Origin: Chitinophagales bacterium
GTDB lineage: Bacteria; Bacteroidota; Bacteroidia; Chitinophagales; JADIYW01
DNA length: 64,000 nucleotides
Reading direction: 5' to 3'
NCBI GenBank assembly: GCA_023957245.1
Contig: JAMLHJ010000006.1
Span: 124,001-188,000, forward strand
The notes below the pieces were generated by a model. It searched no databases. It was given only the letters and a program-made list of their open reading frames with translations, and was not told the origin of the DNA. Below are positions 52,426 to 61,648 of this stretch, one piece after another. Made by a program: the position numbers and the translations under genes. Position 1 is the first letter of the stretch. Each line of letters starts with the position of its first letter.

Positions 52426-54873
52426 CTAGAAAGGATAACCTATTCCTATAACAAAATTGGCATATCGACTTCTCCATGACTTCCATCTATCCGTCCATTC
52501 ACCACTTCCACCTTCATTGAGTGCTTCATAACCGGGATATTGACCCACCCATCTTCCACCTTTTTTCAGATTGGGATTATATAATTTATAGGAATGATCC
52601 AAACGAATAACAAATAATCCAAAATCCAATCTAAAACCAAAGCCAGCACTCCATGCCAAATCTTGACCCAATCTTTTAATATTAAAATCTGCATTGGGTT
52701 TTGTACTATCTGCATGCATCAACCACACGTTACCTACATCTGTAAACAGAGCCATCTTCATCAGTTTGCTCAGACTGAATCTATATTCCAAATTGAACTC
52801 CAATTGAATATCTCCAGTGTTTAAATCTAATGAAGTATTGGAAGTATCAGTACTGCCAGGACCAAGTTGCCTATAACTCCATCCCCGCATAGACTGAGGA
52901 CCTCCAGCTGCATACTGCTTCATAAATGGCATTATTTTAGAATTGCCATAAGGAATACCTACTCCAGCAAAAAACCTTGCAACCAATGTCGTTTTATTGG
53001 AATAAGTGAAATAATACCTTAAATCATTATCCAATTTGGTAAAAGATGCGTAAGGAATATTACTTAGTGTAAATCCACCTTCTGGTTTAGTTCTGATCAA
53101 TGATTGAATTCCATATACTAAGTTTCCAGCAGTATTAATTGTACCACGATAGAAAAAGAAACTCTTTACTTTTCCTATATTAATATCCTGATTATTGTAG
53201 GAGAATGTATATTCTTGTCCCATAATAAACTGCTGTCTGTAGGACTGTGCAAATATGGGATTATTGTTTAAAAATTCATTGAAATTTGAATTGAAAGAAG
53301 CACTTCTCGGCTTAATAAAACTCATTGAAAAAGGTTGCACTTCATGTCTGACATGTTTCCCTCTAATATCATAACCATAACCAATATTAAAGGTATTGAC
53401 GATATAAGAATAGTAACCAATTTTTCTTTGCAAATTATATCCTAAAGTCATAAATGTATTTCTAGGATAAGGCAAAGGATTGTAGCGATTGGGATTAGAT
53501 GACTTTTTAAAATCTGGAAAAATTTTAGGAAAATATAATCTTGCATTTGTCATCAAATTGACCGAACTAATGCGATTATTTCTCTCTCCATCTTTTTCAA
53601 TATTAGAAAACCAAAATTCAACTCCATTAGAAATATTGAATTCTAATCTATCAGCACGTCTAAAAATATTTCGATTGATGTATGACAGATTGATATAAGT
53701 ACCTATTTTATCTCTAGCATCAGTATTGGCTTCTAATTCAATTTTTCCTGACTGTCTTTTACGAAGTTCTGCAACTATATCAGTATCCACATATCCTTCT
53801 GTTTCAGAGATTAATAATGGTTTATACTTAATATTGACAAATCTGAAAATACCCAATTCTGTCAATCTATTGATTGTCTTTTGATAGTCATCTTTTTTAA
53901 ACAAAGAATCTGGTTGATAAAAAATAGATTGAGCGATAATATCTGCCCTTACATCTGAAGGCGAATGATAGATATACAAATTTCTCAAAGTATCTGACTC
54001 AAAATTCTTTCTTTTCAAAGTTGTATTGGCATAGTTGATATTAAAAGACACTTCACCAATTCTATATTGCTTACGAGCCAAATCGTCTTTATCTCTATTG
54101 ATTTGCAAATACACATTTTTTGCCAACTGTCCCCCAGAAGTATCTACTTCAAACAAGATATTATTCTTTGAAAACGAGAAAAAGCCATGATTATTCAATA
54201 CTAAAGCTAGGCGTTCCTGTTCTGCTTTCAGTGCATCGATATTATAAGGTTGACCTTTCTTAATCAAAGAATTTTTCATATTACCTTTCACAACCTCTTC
54301 TATTTCAGTATCTTGAATTTCAAATATGATATCATTAAATAAATATTGAACAGAAGGAAAAGCGTGAAATACAACATCTGCTTTCTTTTTATCTAGGACA
54401 TAATCGCTTTTCACTGTAGCATTAAAAAATCCTTGATTTATCAAGAAATTCGCCATGCGTTCATTATTGGAATTGAGGACTGTCGAATCAAAAAGTATAG
54501 GAGCTTCACCCAATTTCTCTTTGAACCAATTTCCAAATCTACTTTGAGGTGTCTTACCTTTGCTTTCTCTCCTCGCTTGTTTCTGAGGCCTATTGGTTAC
54601 GTTGTAGAAAAATAATCTAGGCTGAAATACAAATAAAAATTTTTTATTAGGAACTGGTGTAGCAATATTTAATAATTCTGAACTTAAAAATGCCTTATCT
54701 GCTTTTGATATTTTGAGCGAATCGGCAAAATCTTCACTATATTCAATTTTTACAGAATTACTTTTTAATAAATATTCTCCTTCATTTAATTTTTTAGTAG
54801 AATTACAGCTAATTAAAAACAACAAAGCTGTAAAGTATAATATCTTGTGTTGTTGTTTTCTACTATTATGCAT
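52426..54873 (-). CDS. TamL-type outer-membrane assembly lipoprotein (BamA/TamA superfamily)
   Basis: An 815-residue lipoprotein with lipobox FLISC (Cys23), then NSTKKLNEGEYLLKSNSVKI. POTRA-like domains follow (for example KGQPYNIDALKAEQERLALV and DDYQKTINRLTELGIFRFVN). The C-terminal half is an Omp85 beta-barrel (QYAAGGPQSMRGWSYRQLGP) ending in VIGIGYPF with a terminal Phe. TamL is the lipidated TamA relative of Bacteroidota. The start at 54873 is set by the signal peptide, which has no other Met. It is only 3 bp from the divergent methyltransferase start. Confidence 0.88.
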   Translation of the reverse strand: MHNSRKQQHKILYFTALLFLISCNSTKKLNEGEYLLKSNSVKIEYSEDFADSLKISKADKAFLSSELLNIATPVPNKKFLFVFQPRLFFYNVTNRPQKQARRESKGKTPQSRFGNWFKEKLGEAPILFDSTVLNSNNERMANFLINQGFFNATVKSDYVLDKKKADVVFHAFPSVQYLFNDIIFEIQDTEIEEVVKGNMKNSLIKKGQPYNIDALKAEQERLALVLNNHGFFSFSKNNILFEVDTSGGQLAKNVYLQINRDKDDLARKQYRIGEVSFNINYANTTLKRKNFESDTLRNLYIYHSPSDVRADIIAQSIFYQPDSLFKKDDYQKTINRLTELGIFRFVNIKYKPLLISETEGYVDTDIVAELRKRQSGKIELEANTDARDKIGTYINLSYINRNIFRRADRLEFNISNGVEFWFSNIEKDGERNNRISSVNLMTNARLYFPKIFPDFKKSSNPNRYNPLPYPRNTFMTLGYNLQRKIGYYSYIVNTFNIGYGYDIRGKHVRHEVQPFSMSFIKPRSASFNSNFNEFLNNNPIFAQSYRQQFIMGQEYTFSYNNQDINIGKVKSFFFYRGTINTAGNLVYGIQSLIRTKPEGGFTLSNIPYASFTKLDNDLRYYFTYSNKTTLVARFFAGVGIPYGNSKIMPFMKQYAAGGPQSMRGWSYRQLGPGSTDTSNTSLDLNTGDIQLEFNLEYRFSLSKLMKMALFTDVGNVWLMHADSTKPNADFNIKRLGQDLAWSAGFGFRLDFGLFVIRLDHSYKLYNPNLKKGGRWVGQYPGYEALNEGGSGEWTDRWKSWRSRYANFVIGIGYPF

Positions 54874-54876
54874 ATA

Positions 54877-55611
54877 ATGTTGACTAAATCTGATATAAAA
54901 AAAATAAACGCTCTTAAAATTAAGAAATACAGAGTTATTGAAAACCAATTTATTGCCGAAGGTCAGAAAATTATTTTGGATTTAATACATGCTGGACTTA
55001 ATCTTAACCTTTTAGTGTGTACAAATGCTTTAAAATCAACATTTGATAACATTAATTTTCACGAAATTAAGATAGCAAAAGATGAGGAAATGAATAAAAT
55101 CACTTCCCTTAAGCAATCGCCTGGTTGTCTAGCCATATTCGATATTCCTCAATTAAAAGAAAATATTTTACCCGAAGAATGGGTGTTAGCTACTGACAAT
55201 ATTCAAGACCCAGGCAATCTTGGAACACTTATCCGTATTGCGGATTGGTTTGGAATTCGCAATGTCTTATGTTCAGAAGATACAGTCGATGCCTATAATA
55301 CAAAAGTGATTCAAGCTACTATGGGCTCTATTGCTAGAGTTCATATTCATTATTGTTCTTTAAAAGATTGGTTTGAACAGCATCCCCAAAAAATGGTTTA
55401 TGCAGGACTATTGAATGGTGAAGATATCAGAACTGTTCAATTCAAAGAGCCTGGTGTATTATTGATAGGAAATGAAGCTAAAGGTATTTCAGACGAGCTT
55501 CTCCCCTATATTTCTCAAGCAGTATTCATTCCCAAATTGGGCAATGCAGAATCACTTAACGCTTCTGTAGCGGCTGGTATAATGGTATCGTTTGCTCTTT
55601 TGTTACGTTAG
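54877..55611 (+). CDS. SpoU/TrmH family RNA 2'-O-methyltransferase
   Basis: A 244-residue SPOUT enzyme. The N-terminal substrate-binding part MLTKSDIKKINALKIKKYRV is typical of RNA methyltransferases of the RlmB/TrmH group. The three knot motifs are TDNIQDPGNLGTLIRIADWF, LLIGNEAKGIS and IPKLGNAESLNASVAAGI. It methylates a ribose in rRNA or tRNA; the site cannot be told. An in-frame start at 54847 is less likely. The 3' end overlaps the convergent gene by 56 bp. Confidence 0.9.
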   Translation: MLTKSDIKKINALKIKKYRVIENQFIAEGQKIILDLIHAGLNLNLLVCTNALKSTFDNINFHEIKIAKDEEMNKITSLKQSPGCLAIFDIPQLKENILPEEWVLATDNIQDPGNLGTLIRIADWFGIRNVLCSEDTVDAYNTKVIQATMGSIARVHIHYCSLKDWFEQHPQKMVYAGLLNGEDIRTVQFKEPGVLLIGNEAKGISDELLPYISQAVFIPKLGNAESLNASVAAGIMVSFALLLR

Positions 55612-56485
55612 GAGGACCTTCCCCTATCCTTTTCTCATAATTGACCATATTATTCAGCTTCCATTTTCCTTTTGAAAGGCGAAAACTTTCTAATGTTCCA
55701 TCAGGCACCAAATCAAAAGCACCTTTGTCTTCATTGCCACTTAATGAAGTGAGATGGTCATAATAAATTTCATTTTCCTTAGGAGAATAAGATAGAGATA
55801 AAACAGCATCTTTTTTATATTCCAAAATAATACGTGTCGGGCTTTTCTTTCCTTCAGTGACAAACAATGGATAACCAAATTTGGCTTTATGATCTTTATC
55901 AAACCATAGAATATCAATATATTTTCTATTCGTTATTGAATTATGACCGTCCCAACCTAATAAAGCATAATAAGTTGATTTACCTGATTTAAATGGAATA
56001 ATATCAAAATAAATCGCGCCTATCCATCTATCACCATCAACAATCACAGAGTCAGGATGCTCATAAAAATCACCATAATCTACTAGAGGCTGGAGTTGAG
56101 GATTTTTTTCATTAGATTGAATAACTCCAAAATATCTATAGGTACCATTATCAAACGCTAATTGCCATGAAAAAATCTTAAATTGATTATCAGAAGGAGT
56201 CAAAATAGATATTGAGTTTAAAGAATCAAATTTGTAGTGAAATGAACCTTCAACACGCAGCGCTTTTGAAAATACTTTAATCATCTTATAAGAAGCCGCT
56301 GAACGCAATTCTTCTGTACTACCATTAATCAAATCTACATTATAGGATTTCAAGGAATCATTATAAATTTTCAATTGTGCTAAATTGTCCTTAGAAATAT
56401 GTTCAATAGGATTGCTCTCCTGAGCTGAAGCAACAGAAAACAATAAACAAACAATAATTAAAGCAATATTCAAATCTCTTTTCAT
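55556..56485 (-). CDS. Secreted protein of unknown function
   Basis: A 309-residue protein (from Met at 56485) with a signal peptide (MKRDLNIALIIVCLLFSVAS, cleavage near SAQ). I do not recognise it. The mature part is beta-rich, with FKIFSWQLAFDNGTYRYFGV, the aromatic stretch YYALLGWDGHNSITNRKYID and ESFRLSKGKWKLNNMVNYE. The end is convergent with the SpoU methyltransferase and overlaps it by 56 bp. A longer start at 56497 is possible. Confidence 0.7.
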   Translation of the reverse strand: MKRDLNIALIIVCLLFSVASAQESNPIEHISKDNLAQLKIYNDSLKSYNVDLINGSTEELRSAASYKMIKVFSKALRVEGSFHYKFDSLNSISILTPSDNQFKIFSWQLAFDNGTYRYFGVIQSNEKNPQLQPLVDYGDFYEHPDSVIVDGDRWIGAIYFDIIPFKSGKSTYYALLGWDGHNSITNRKYIDILWFDKDHKAKFGYPLFVTEGKKSPTRIILEYKKDAVLSLSYSPKENEIYYDHLTSLSGNEDKGAFDLVPDGTLESFRLSKGKWKLNNMVNYEKRIGEGPPNVTKEQTIPLYQPLQKR

Positions 56486-56640
56486 ATTCAATAGCATATC
56501 AATAATAACACCAAAAATAAACCTTAGACATCAATTCAACGTCTTTTGAAAAATAATATTATCCTTCTACAGAAAACTATATTTAAAAACAAAAGGTGAG
56601 CTATCCACTCCCCCTCTTATTTCATACAACATAATCAATG

Positions 56641-57781
<1,141 letters not shown>

Positions 57782-57782
57782 A

Positions 57783-58094
57783 CTACAAATATTTGACGAG
57801 CAACATAGCTACAATTATCAAAAATGAAGCATAAAAAACGCCTTTACAAAACAAAAACTTTTTCAGTATATTTCCAATCAAAAAAACAATCATATTGGGG
57901 AATACCATCATTTTCAATATCGAAGGAGCTGTATGCTTCATCGTAGAAATATTTAAGAAATGCAGGAAATCTTCATTAGCAAACTGGGTGAAATAAATAA
58001 TGAAATAGGTCAATAAGGGAACTAAAAATCCAAGCAAAAATCCAATAAAAGCATTATCGATTTTTTCCAAAATCTTTTTCTGTTTTTGAATCAT
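57783..58094 (-). CDS. Small membrane protein between surE and lpxB
   Basis: A 103-residue protein with three hydrophobic segments (FIGFLLGFLVPLLTYFIIYF, a middle one, and GVFYASFLIIVAMLLVKYL). I do not recognise a family. Small membrane proteins occur at this place between surE and lpxB in related bacteria, which supports a real gene. It is separated by 3 bp from surE and by 1 bp from lpxB, so surE, this gene and lpxB form one operon. Confidence 0.75.
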   Translation of the reverse strand: MIQKQKKILEKIDNAFIGFLLGFLVPLLTYFIIYFTQFANEDFLHFLNISTMKHTAPSILKMMVFPNMIVFLIGNILKKFLFCKGVFYASFLIIVAMLLVKYL

Positions 58095-58097
58095 CTT

Positions 58098-58874
58098 TTA
58101 AATATTCCAATGTTTGTTTAAAAATCTAATTCCATGCTGGTTGGTCAAATCATACTCTACTGGAACTATTGACACATATCCATTAGACAAAGCCCATTCG
58201 TCAGTATCTTCACCATTATCATAATTGACAAATTTTCCTGTCAGCCAATAGTATGTTCCTCCACGTGGATCAGTTCTTTCGTCATACTCTTCTTCCCATT
58301 GAGCCATCGCTTGGCGACAAACTCTTAAACCTTTAATATCATCTACAGATAATTTAGGAAAATTGACATTCAATAGACAACCACTCGGCAGGCCATTATC
58401 CAAAATTTGCTGAATAATAATTCTTGCATAATGTTGAGCCCCTTTAAAATCAGCTTCAAAAGAATAATCTAACAATGAAAATCCTATAGCTTTTATCCCA
58501 TCAATAGAAGCCTCCATCGCTGCAGACATTGTTCCAGAATAAATCACATTGATAGAAGAATTGGAACCATGATTGATACCAGAAAGACATAAATCTGGTT
58601 TTCTTTTAATAATCTTATTGATAGCAATCTTCACACAATCCACAGGTGTACCAGTACATTGATAAGCCAAAATATCATCTCCAAATGGATATACTCTTTC
58701 TACACGTAAAACATTTTCCAAAGTAATAGCATGCCCCATTCCAGATTGTGGACTATCGGGAGCTACTACAACTACTTGACCAAATTCAGATGCTACCTCT
58801 ACCAGGGCTTTAATACCTGGCGAAATTATACCATCGTCATTAGTAACTAAGATTATAGGTTTTTCAGTTGTCAT
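58098..58874 (-). CDS. surE: 5'/3'-nucleotidase SurE
   Basis: A 258-residue nucleotidase with a metal site at VTNDDG (Asp13, Asp14) and SGINHGSNSSINVIYSGTMS. PDSPQSGMGHAITL and QCTGTPVDCVKIAI are further signatures. SurE removes phosphate from nucleoside monophosphates and aids survival in stationary phase in E. coli. A -7 promoter box lies exactly 4 nt before the ATG, so it probably heads the surE-small gene-lpxB operon. Confidence 0.95.
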   Translation of the reverse strand: MTTEKPIILVTNDDGIISPGIKALVEVASEFGQVVVVAPDSPQSGMGHAITLENVLRVERVYPFGDDILAYQCTGTPVDCVKIAINKIIKRKPDLCLSGINHGSNSSINVIYSGTMSAAMEASIDGIKAIGFSLLDYSFEADFKGAQHYARIIIQQILDNGLPSGCLLNVNFPKLSVDDIKGLRVCRQAMAQWEEEYDERTDPRGGTYYWLTGKFVNYDNGEDTDEWALSNGYVSIVPVEYDLTNQHGIRFLNKHWNI

Positions 58875-58878
58875 TTCT

Positions 58879-58886
58879 CAAAAATA
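58879..58886 (-). promoter_or_regulatory. Promoter -7 box TATTTTTG for surE, 4 nt before ATG
   Basis: Minus-strand TATTTTTG, AGAA, ATG at 58874. A TTG at 58908-58906 is 19 bp upstream. Confidence 0.75.
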
Positions 58887-58953
58887 GATTGGATAAATTG
58901 ACCTACAAAGCAAACTATACTTTAATTTTAAAAACCAATTAAAAAATATCAAA

Positions 58954-59073
58954 ATGAACGTCAAACCATCGATTTTCTCCCTAATTATCATAGCACTTAG
59001 TTTTTTGGGTGGTTGGAATATTCGAATAAATGGGAAAAAATTCACTAATCCATCTATAACGATTAAAGAATAA
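58954..59073 (+). CDS. Small single-pass membrane protein (39 aa)
   Basis: An ATG at 58954 opens a 39-codon frame with one hydrophobic stretch (PSIFSLIIIALSFLGGWNI), a basic patch RINGKK and a polar end. It stops at 59073, 4 nt before the ATG of the DUF456 gene. That spacing suggests that it is the first gene of a translated operon. The length is below the usual gene-calling limit. I recognise no family. Confidence 0.5.
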   Translation: MNVKPSIFSLIIIALSFLGGWNIRINGKKFTNPSITIKE

Positions 59074-59077
59074 AAAA

Positions 59078-59569
59078 ATGGAAGCTTTAATAATCACTCT
59101 TGGTATAATATTGCTGATAATAGGATATGTCAGTTGTATTCTCCCTCCACTTCCTGGACCTCCAGTCGCTTATCTTTCTTTAGTCTTATTACATATAGCG
59201 ATTTCTGATATAAAATATTCTATGACCCTCTTGGTTATATTAGGCATAGTCAGTATTTTGGTGACTATTCTGGACAACTTTGTCGCCATTTGGGGAACTC
59301 ATAAATTTGGAGGAACAAAAGCGGGAGTTAGAGGGAGTGTCATTGGCATGTTGATAGGAATTTTTATGCTCACACCTTTTATTGGTTTTACCTCTGTTTT
59401 AGTAGGACCTATTTTAGGTGCAATCATAGGGGAATTAATTGCAGGGCAAAACTTACAAGTTGCATTCAAATCAGGAATGGGTTCATTTGTAGGTTTTATT
59501 TTGGGATTAGGAATGAAATTGATAGTTACAACAATAATTGCATTTTATTATTTTAAAGAAATATTCTGA
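59078..59569 (+). CDS. DUF456 family membrane protein
   Basis: A 163-residue protein with four or five hydrophobic segments. It matches DUF456: GIILLIIGYVSCILPPLPGP at the start, DNFVAIWGTHKFGGTKAGVR in the first loop, and GPILGAIIGELIAGQNL later. The family's function is unknown. The next gene starts at the A of its TGA stop, so the two are translationally coupled. Confidence 0.88.
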   Translation: MEALIITLGIILLIIGYVSCILPPLPGPPVAYLSLVLLHIAISDIKYSMTLLVILGIVSILVTILDNFVAIWGTHKFGGTKAGVRGSVIGMLIGIFMLTPFIGFTSVLVGPILGAIIGELIAGQNLQVAFKSGMGSFVGFILGLGMKLIVTTIIAFYYFKEIF

Positions 59570-60117
59570 TGCTAGAAAAATTATATATCACCAAATTATG
59601 GAAGACTTCTAAGTTACTATTTTTAGGAGTTATGCTCTTTTGTTTAGGTCAAGCCTTTTTCACCTACAAAAGAATATTAAACTTTCCATTCTTCCCTTAT
59701 GAAATGTACGCACAAAGGACTAAAGCTCCAACACAATTGGATGTGCTTCATTATTATGTCAATGGACAATTAATGAATTATACTGCCCAACTCTCTATTT
59801 GGCAAGAAGAAACGATGTTAAATACTACACGATTTTATAATAAATGTATGCAGGATAATATATGGGCAGCAAATGCTTGGAAACAAAGATTTGGTGAACC
59901 CAAGACTGAGCTACAGAAAAAAATCTTTTATAGAATAGTTCCATCAGTCGTTCAGATACAGAAATACCCTTCATGGATAGCTGATTATATACAGAGTAGT
60001 ACTCATCAGGAAGTCAATACATTAAAAATCATTCAAAAATCTTTCCGCTATGACAATCAAAAATTGGTTCCAACAGGCGACGAAACCCTCATATTGGATT
60101 ACAGCAGAGAATCCTAA
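59569..60117 (+). CDS. Membrane-anchored protein of unknown function
   Basis: A 182-residue protein with one N-terminal membrane segment (LLFLGVMLFCLGQAFFTY) and a soluble domain containing FFPYEMYAQRTKAPTQLDVL. I do not recognise it. It starts on the stop codon of the DUF456 gene (ATGA overlap) and overlaps the next gene by 68 bp in another frame. It probably works with the next gene's membrane protein. The pair resembles a vitamin-K-carboxylase/HTTM-type protein and its small partner, but that is tentative. Confidence 0.65.
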   Translation: MLEKLYITKLWKTSKLLFLGVMLFCLGQAFFTYKRILNFPFFPYEMYAQRTKAPTQLDVLHYYVNGQLMNYTAQLSIWQEETMLNTTRFYNKCMQDNIWAANAWKQRFGEPKTELQKKIFYRIVPSVVQIQKYPSWIADYIQSSTHQEVNTLKIIQKSFRYDNQKLVPTGDETLILDYSRES

Positions 60118-60985
60118 AGATGCTGATTTCCTAGGCAGACTGGTTTATTTGGCACTCATCCTTACACTAGCTTATAGGTGGTATGGAGGAAAATTTCTAA
60201 TGAATTTGACTGGTGCTCCCCTATTTAATCCTGAACTAGACAATACCTTTTGGTTGTTTTTAGCTACTGGGATTCCAGATTATGTGATTAATCATCCAGC
60301 CTTGGCTACAATTATAGATGTATCTATAGTATTATTGGCACTTTTGGGGTATGTAAGACACGATAGAGTAAAGATTACATGGTTATTTCTGATTTTATTC
60401 TTCATACAATCTATTACATTAGAAGCTTATGGCAGTTCACATTCCAAAACTGTAGTTTGTATTTTTATTACACTATTTCCTTTTTGTTTTAGAAATGATT
60501 ATTGGGTGAGATTATGGGAATTTGCTAGATATTATACTCTTTATGTCATGTTGCATTCCACAATTGCCAAAATATATTATGGAGGACTATTTGAATCCAA
60601 TGAAATGACCAACATTCTGAAACATCAACATGCAGAGTTATTTGCATTAGCACCAAATGGATTACATACTAGATGGATACAGTTTTGGTTGAACAATCCC
60701 AATATTACAGACTTTTTATACTTCATGATAGTATTAACTCAAGCAGTATTTACCATTGGATTTTTCACAAAAAAATTTGACAAACTGCTTTCTGCCATTA
60801 TGATTATATTTTCGATTCTAACTTATGTGTTTATGAGAATATACAATTTGGACTTATGGTTATTATTTTTCCCATTATGGTTTTCTTCTGTATATTTTAC
60901 ACCTATCAATTATTCCAATCCATCATCTACCAATGGGCAAGGCAATTTTAGGTTTTTCATACGTAGAATTACATTTTCATCATAA
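60050..60985 (+). CDS. Polytopic membrane protein, possibly HTTM-like
   Basis: A 311-residue protein with about seven hydrophobic segments: LVYLALILTLAYRWYGGKFL, TIIDVSIVLLALLGYV, ITWLFLILFFIQSITLE and more. HSKTVVCIFITLFPFCF and FARYYTLYVMLHSTIAKIYY recall HTTM (horizontally transferred transmembrane) proteins related to vitamin-K-dependent carboxylase. The likeness is weak. The only good start, ATG at 60050, lies 68 bp inside the previous gene. Confidence 0.65.
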   Translation: MTIKNWFQQATKPSYWITAENPKDADFLGRLVYLALILTLAYRWYGGKFLMNLTGAPLFNPELDNTFWLFLATGIPDYVINHPALATIIDVSIVLLALLGYVRHDRVKITWLFLILFFIQSITLEAYGSSHSKTVVCIFITLFPFCFRNDYWVRLWEFARYYTLYVMLHSTIAKIYYGGLFESNEMTNILKHQHAELFALAPNGLHTRWIQFWLNNPNITDFLYFMIVLTQAVFTIGFFTKKFDKLLSAIMIIFSILTYVFMRIYNLDLWLLFFPLWFSSVYFTPINYSNPSSTNGQGNFRFFIRRITFSS

Positions 60986-61080
60986 TTAAACACTTTAATA
61001 CCTTTGGTAACAAATATTGACGATTTCTTGACAATCAATTTAGAATACAACTAATATCTTCGCAGCATTAATTGTTCAGA

Positions 61081-61374
61081 ATGAAAGACAAGACATTATT
61101 AAAGCAGTTTAGCATGATTGCCATTTTAGAAGGAATTTCATATTTATTGCTTTTAGGATTTGGCATGCCTATGAAATACTTTGCAGGTAACCCCGATTAT
61201 GTATATTGGTTAGGAAGAGTTCATGGAGGGCTTACCATAGCTTTTATAATATGGATTTTACTGTGCCACTCCAAGTATAAATGGACTTATGGATTTTCAA
61301 TTAAAGGATTTATCTTATCATTACTACCTTTTGGAGCATTTATCTTTGATAAAGAATTAAAAGCACAGATTTAG
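61081..61374 (+). CDS. DUF3817 family small membrane protein
   Basis: A 97-residue protein from ATG at 61081 (a TTG at 61072 is less likely). It has three hydrophobic segments: FSMIAILEGISYLLLLGFGM, a central VYWLGRVHGGLTIAFIIW and a C-terminal ILSLLPFGAFIFDKE. These match DUF3817 (family named for its length and the conserved GRVHG-type turn). Function unknown. It is monocistronic; the cysteine operon promoter follows about 95 bp downstream. Confidence 0.82.
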   Translation: MKDKTLLKQFSMIAILEGISYLLLLGFGMPMKYFAGNPDYVYWLGRVHGGLTIAFIIWILLCHSKYKWTYGFSIKGFILSLLPFGAFIFDKELKAQI

Positions 61375-61469
61375 TAAAATTGAGAAAATTATTAGGCTCA
61401 ATACCTATAAATGGTGGTAAATTTTCATTTTAATAACATTTAATTGAACATTTTTCCAAAACATGAATG

Positions 61470-61477
61470 TATATTTG
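61470..61477 (+). promoter_or_regulatory. Promoter -7 box TATATTTG for the cysteine operon
   Basis: TATATTTG lies 7 nt before the leader ATG. A TTG at 61444-61446 is 23 bp upstream, at the long end of the usual spacing. Transcription should start within a few nt of the leader ATG. Confidence 0.7.
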
Positions 61478-61484
61478 TAGATAC

Positions 61485-61559
61485 ATGAAAGCAAAATTTC
61501 AATCATTCAGAAATATTTTAGCAGCGTGCTGTTGTTGTTGTATGAATACAAATGGGTGA
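61485..61559 (+). CDS. Cys-rich leader peptide (24 codons, five consecutive Cys)
   Basis: ATG at 61485, TGA at 61557-61559. The peptide begins MKAKFQSFRNILAA, continues with five Cys (TGC then four TGT, 61527-61541), and ends MNTNG. It is basic at the start, hydrophobic before the Cys run, and too short to be a normal enzyme. It stands right after a promoter box and before a terminator and a cysteine-biosynthesis gene set. Five Cys in a row is the hallmark of a codon-sensing leader. Stalling for lack of charged tRNA-Cys would expose the next RNA segment (see the attenuator entry). Confidence 0.85.
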   Translation: MKAKFQSFRNILAACCCCCMNTNG

Positions 61560-61630
61560 GGAATGCATATATAGGATATTGATTGAATTAAGATAATATA
61601 AGCCTCACCTAAAAAGTGAGGCTTTTTTTA
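61553..61630 (+). promoter_or_regulatory. Cysteine-responsive transcription attenuator (terminator and antiterminator)
   Basis: Terminator: AGCCTCAC (61601-61608), loop CTAAAAA, GTGAGGCT (61616-61623), then a T run. Antiterminator: TGGGTGAGG (61553-61561), overlapping the leader stop codon, pairs with CCTCACCTA (61603-61611) over 9 bp with one G-U, which breaks the terminator stem. A ribosome stalled at any Cys codon (A site 61527-61541) should cover to about 61551 and leave the segment free. A ribosome at the stop codon should cover it. The ribosome-footprint estimate is standard knowledge; the rest is read from the sequence. Confidence 0.85.
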
Positions 61631-61648
61631 TTTTTTATTTATAAACAA

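Noticed and set aside
56580-56640. Terminator after tRNA-Ala
   Set aside because: Only a 3-bp stem can be formed near the T-rich stretch; too weak to call.
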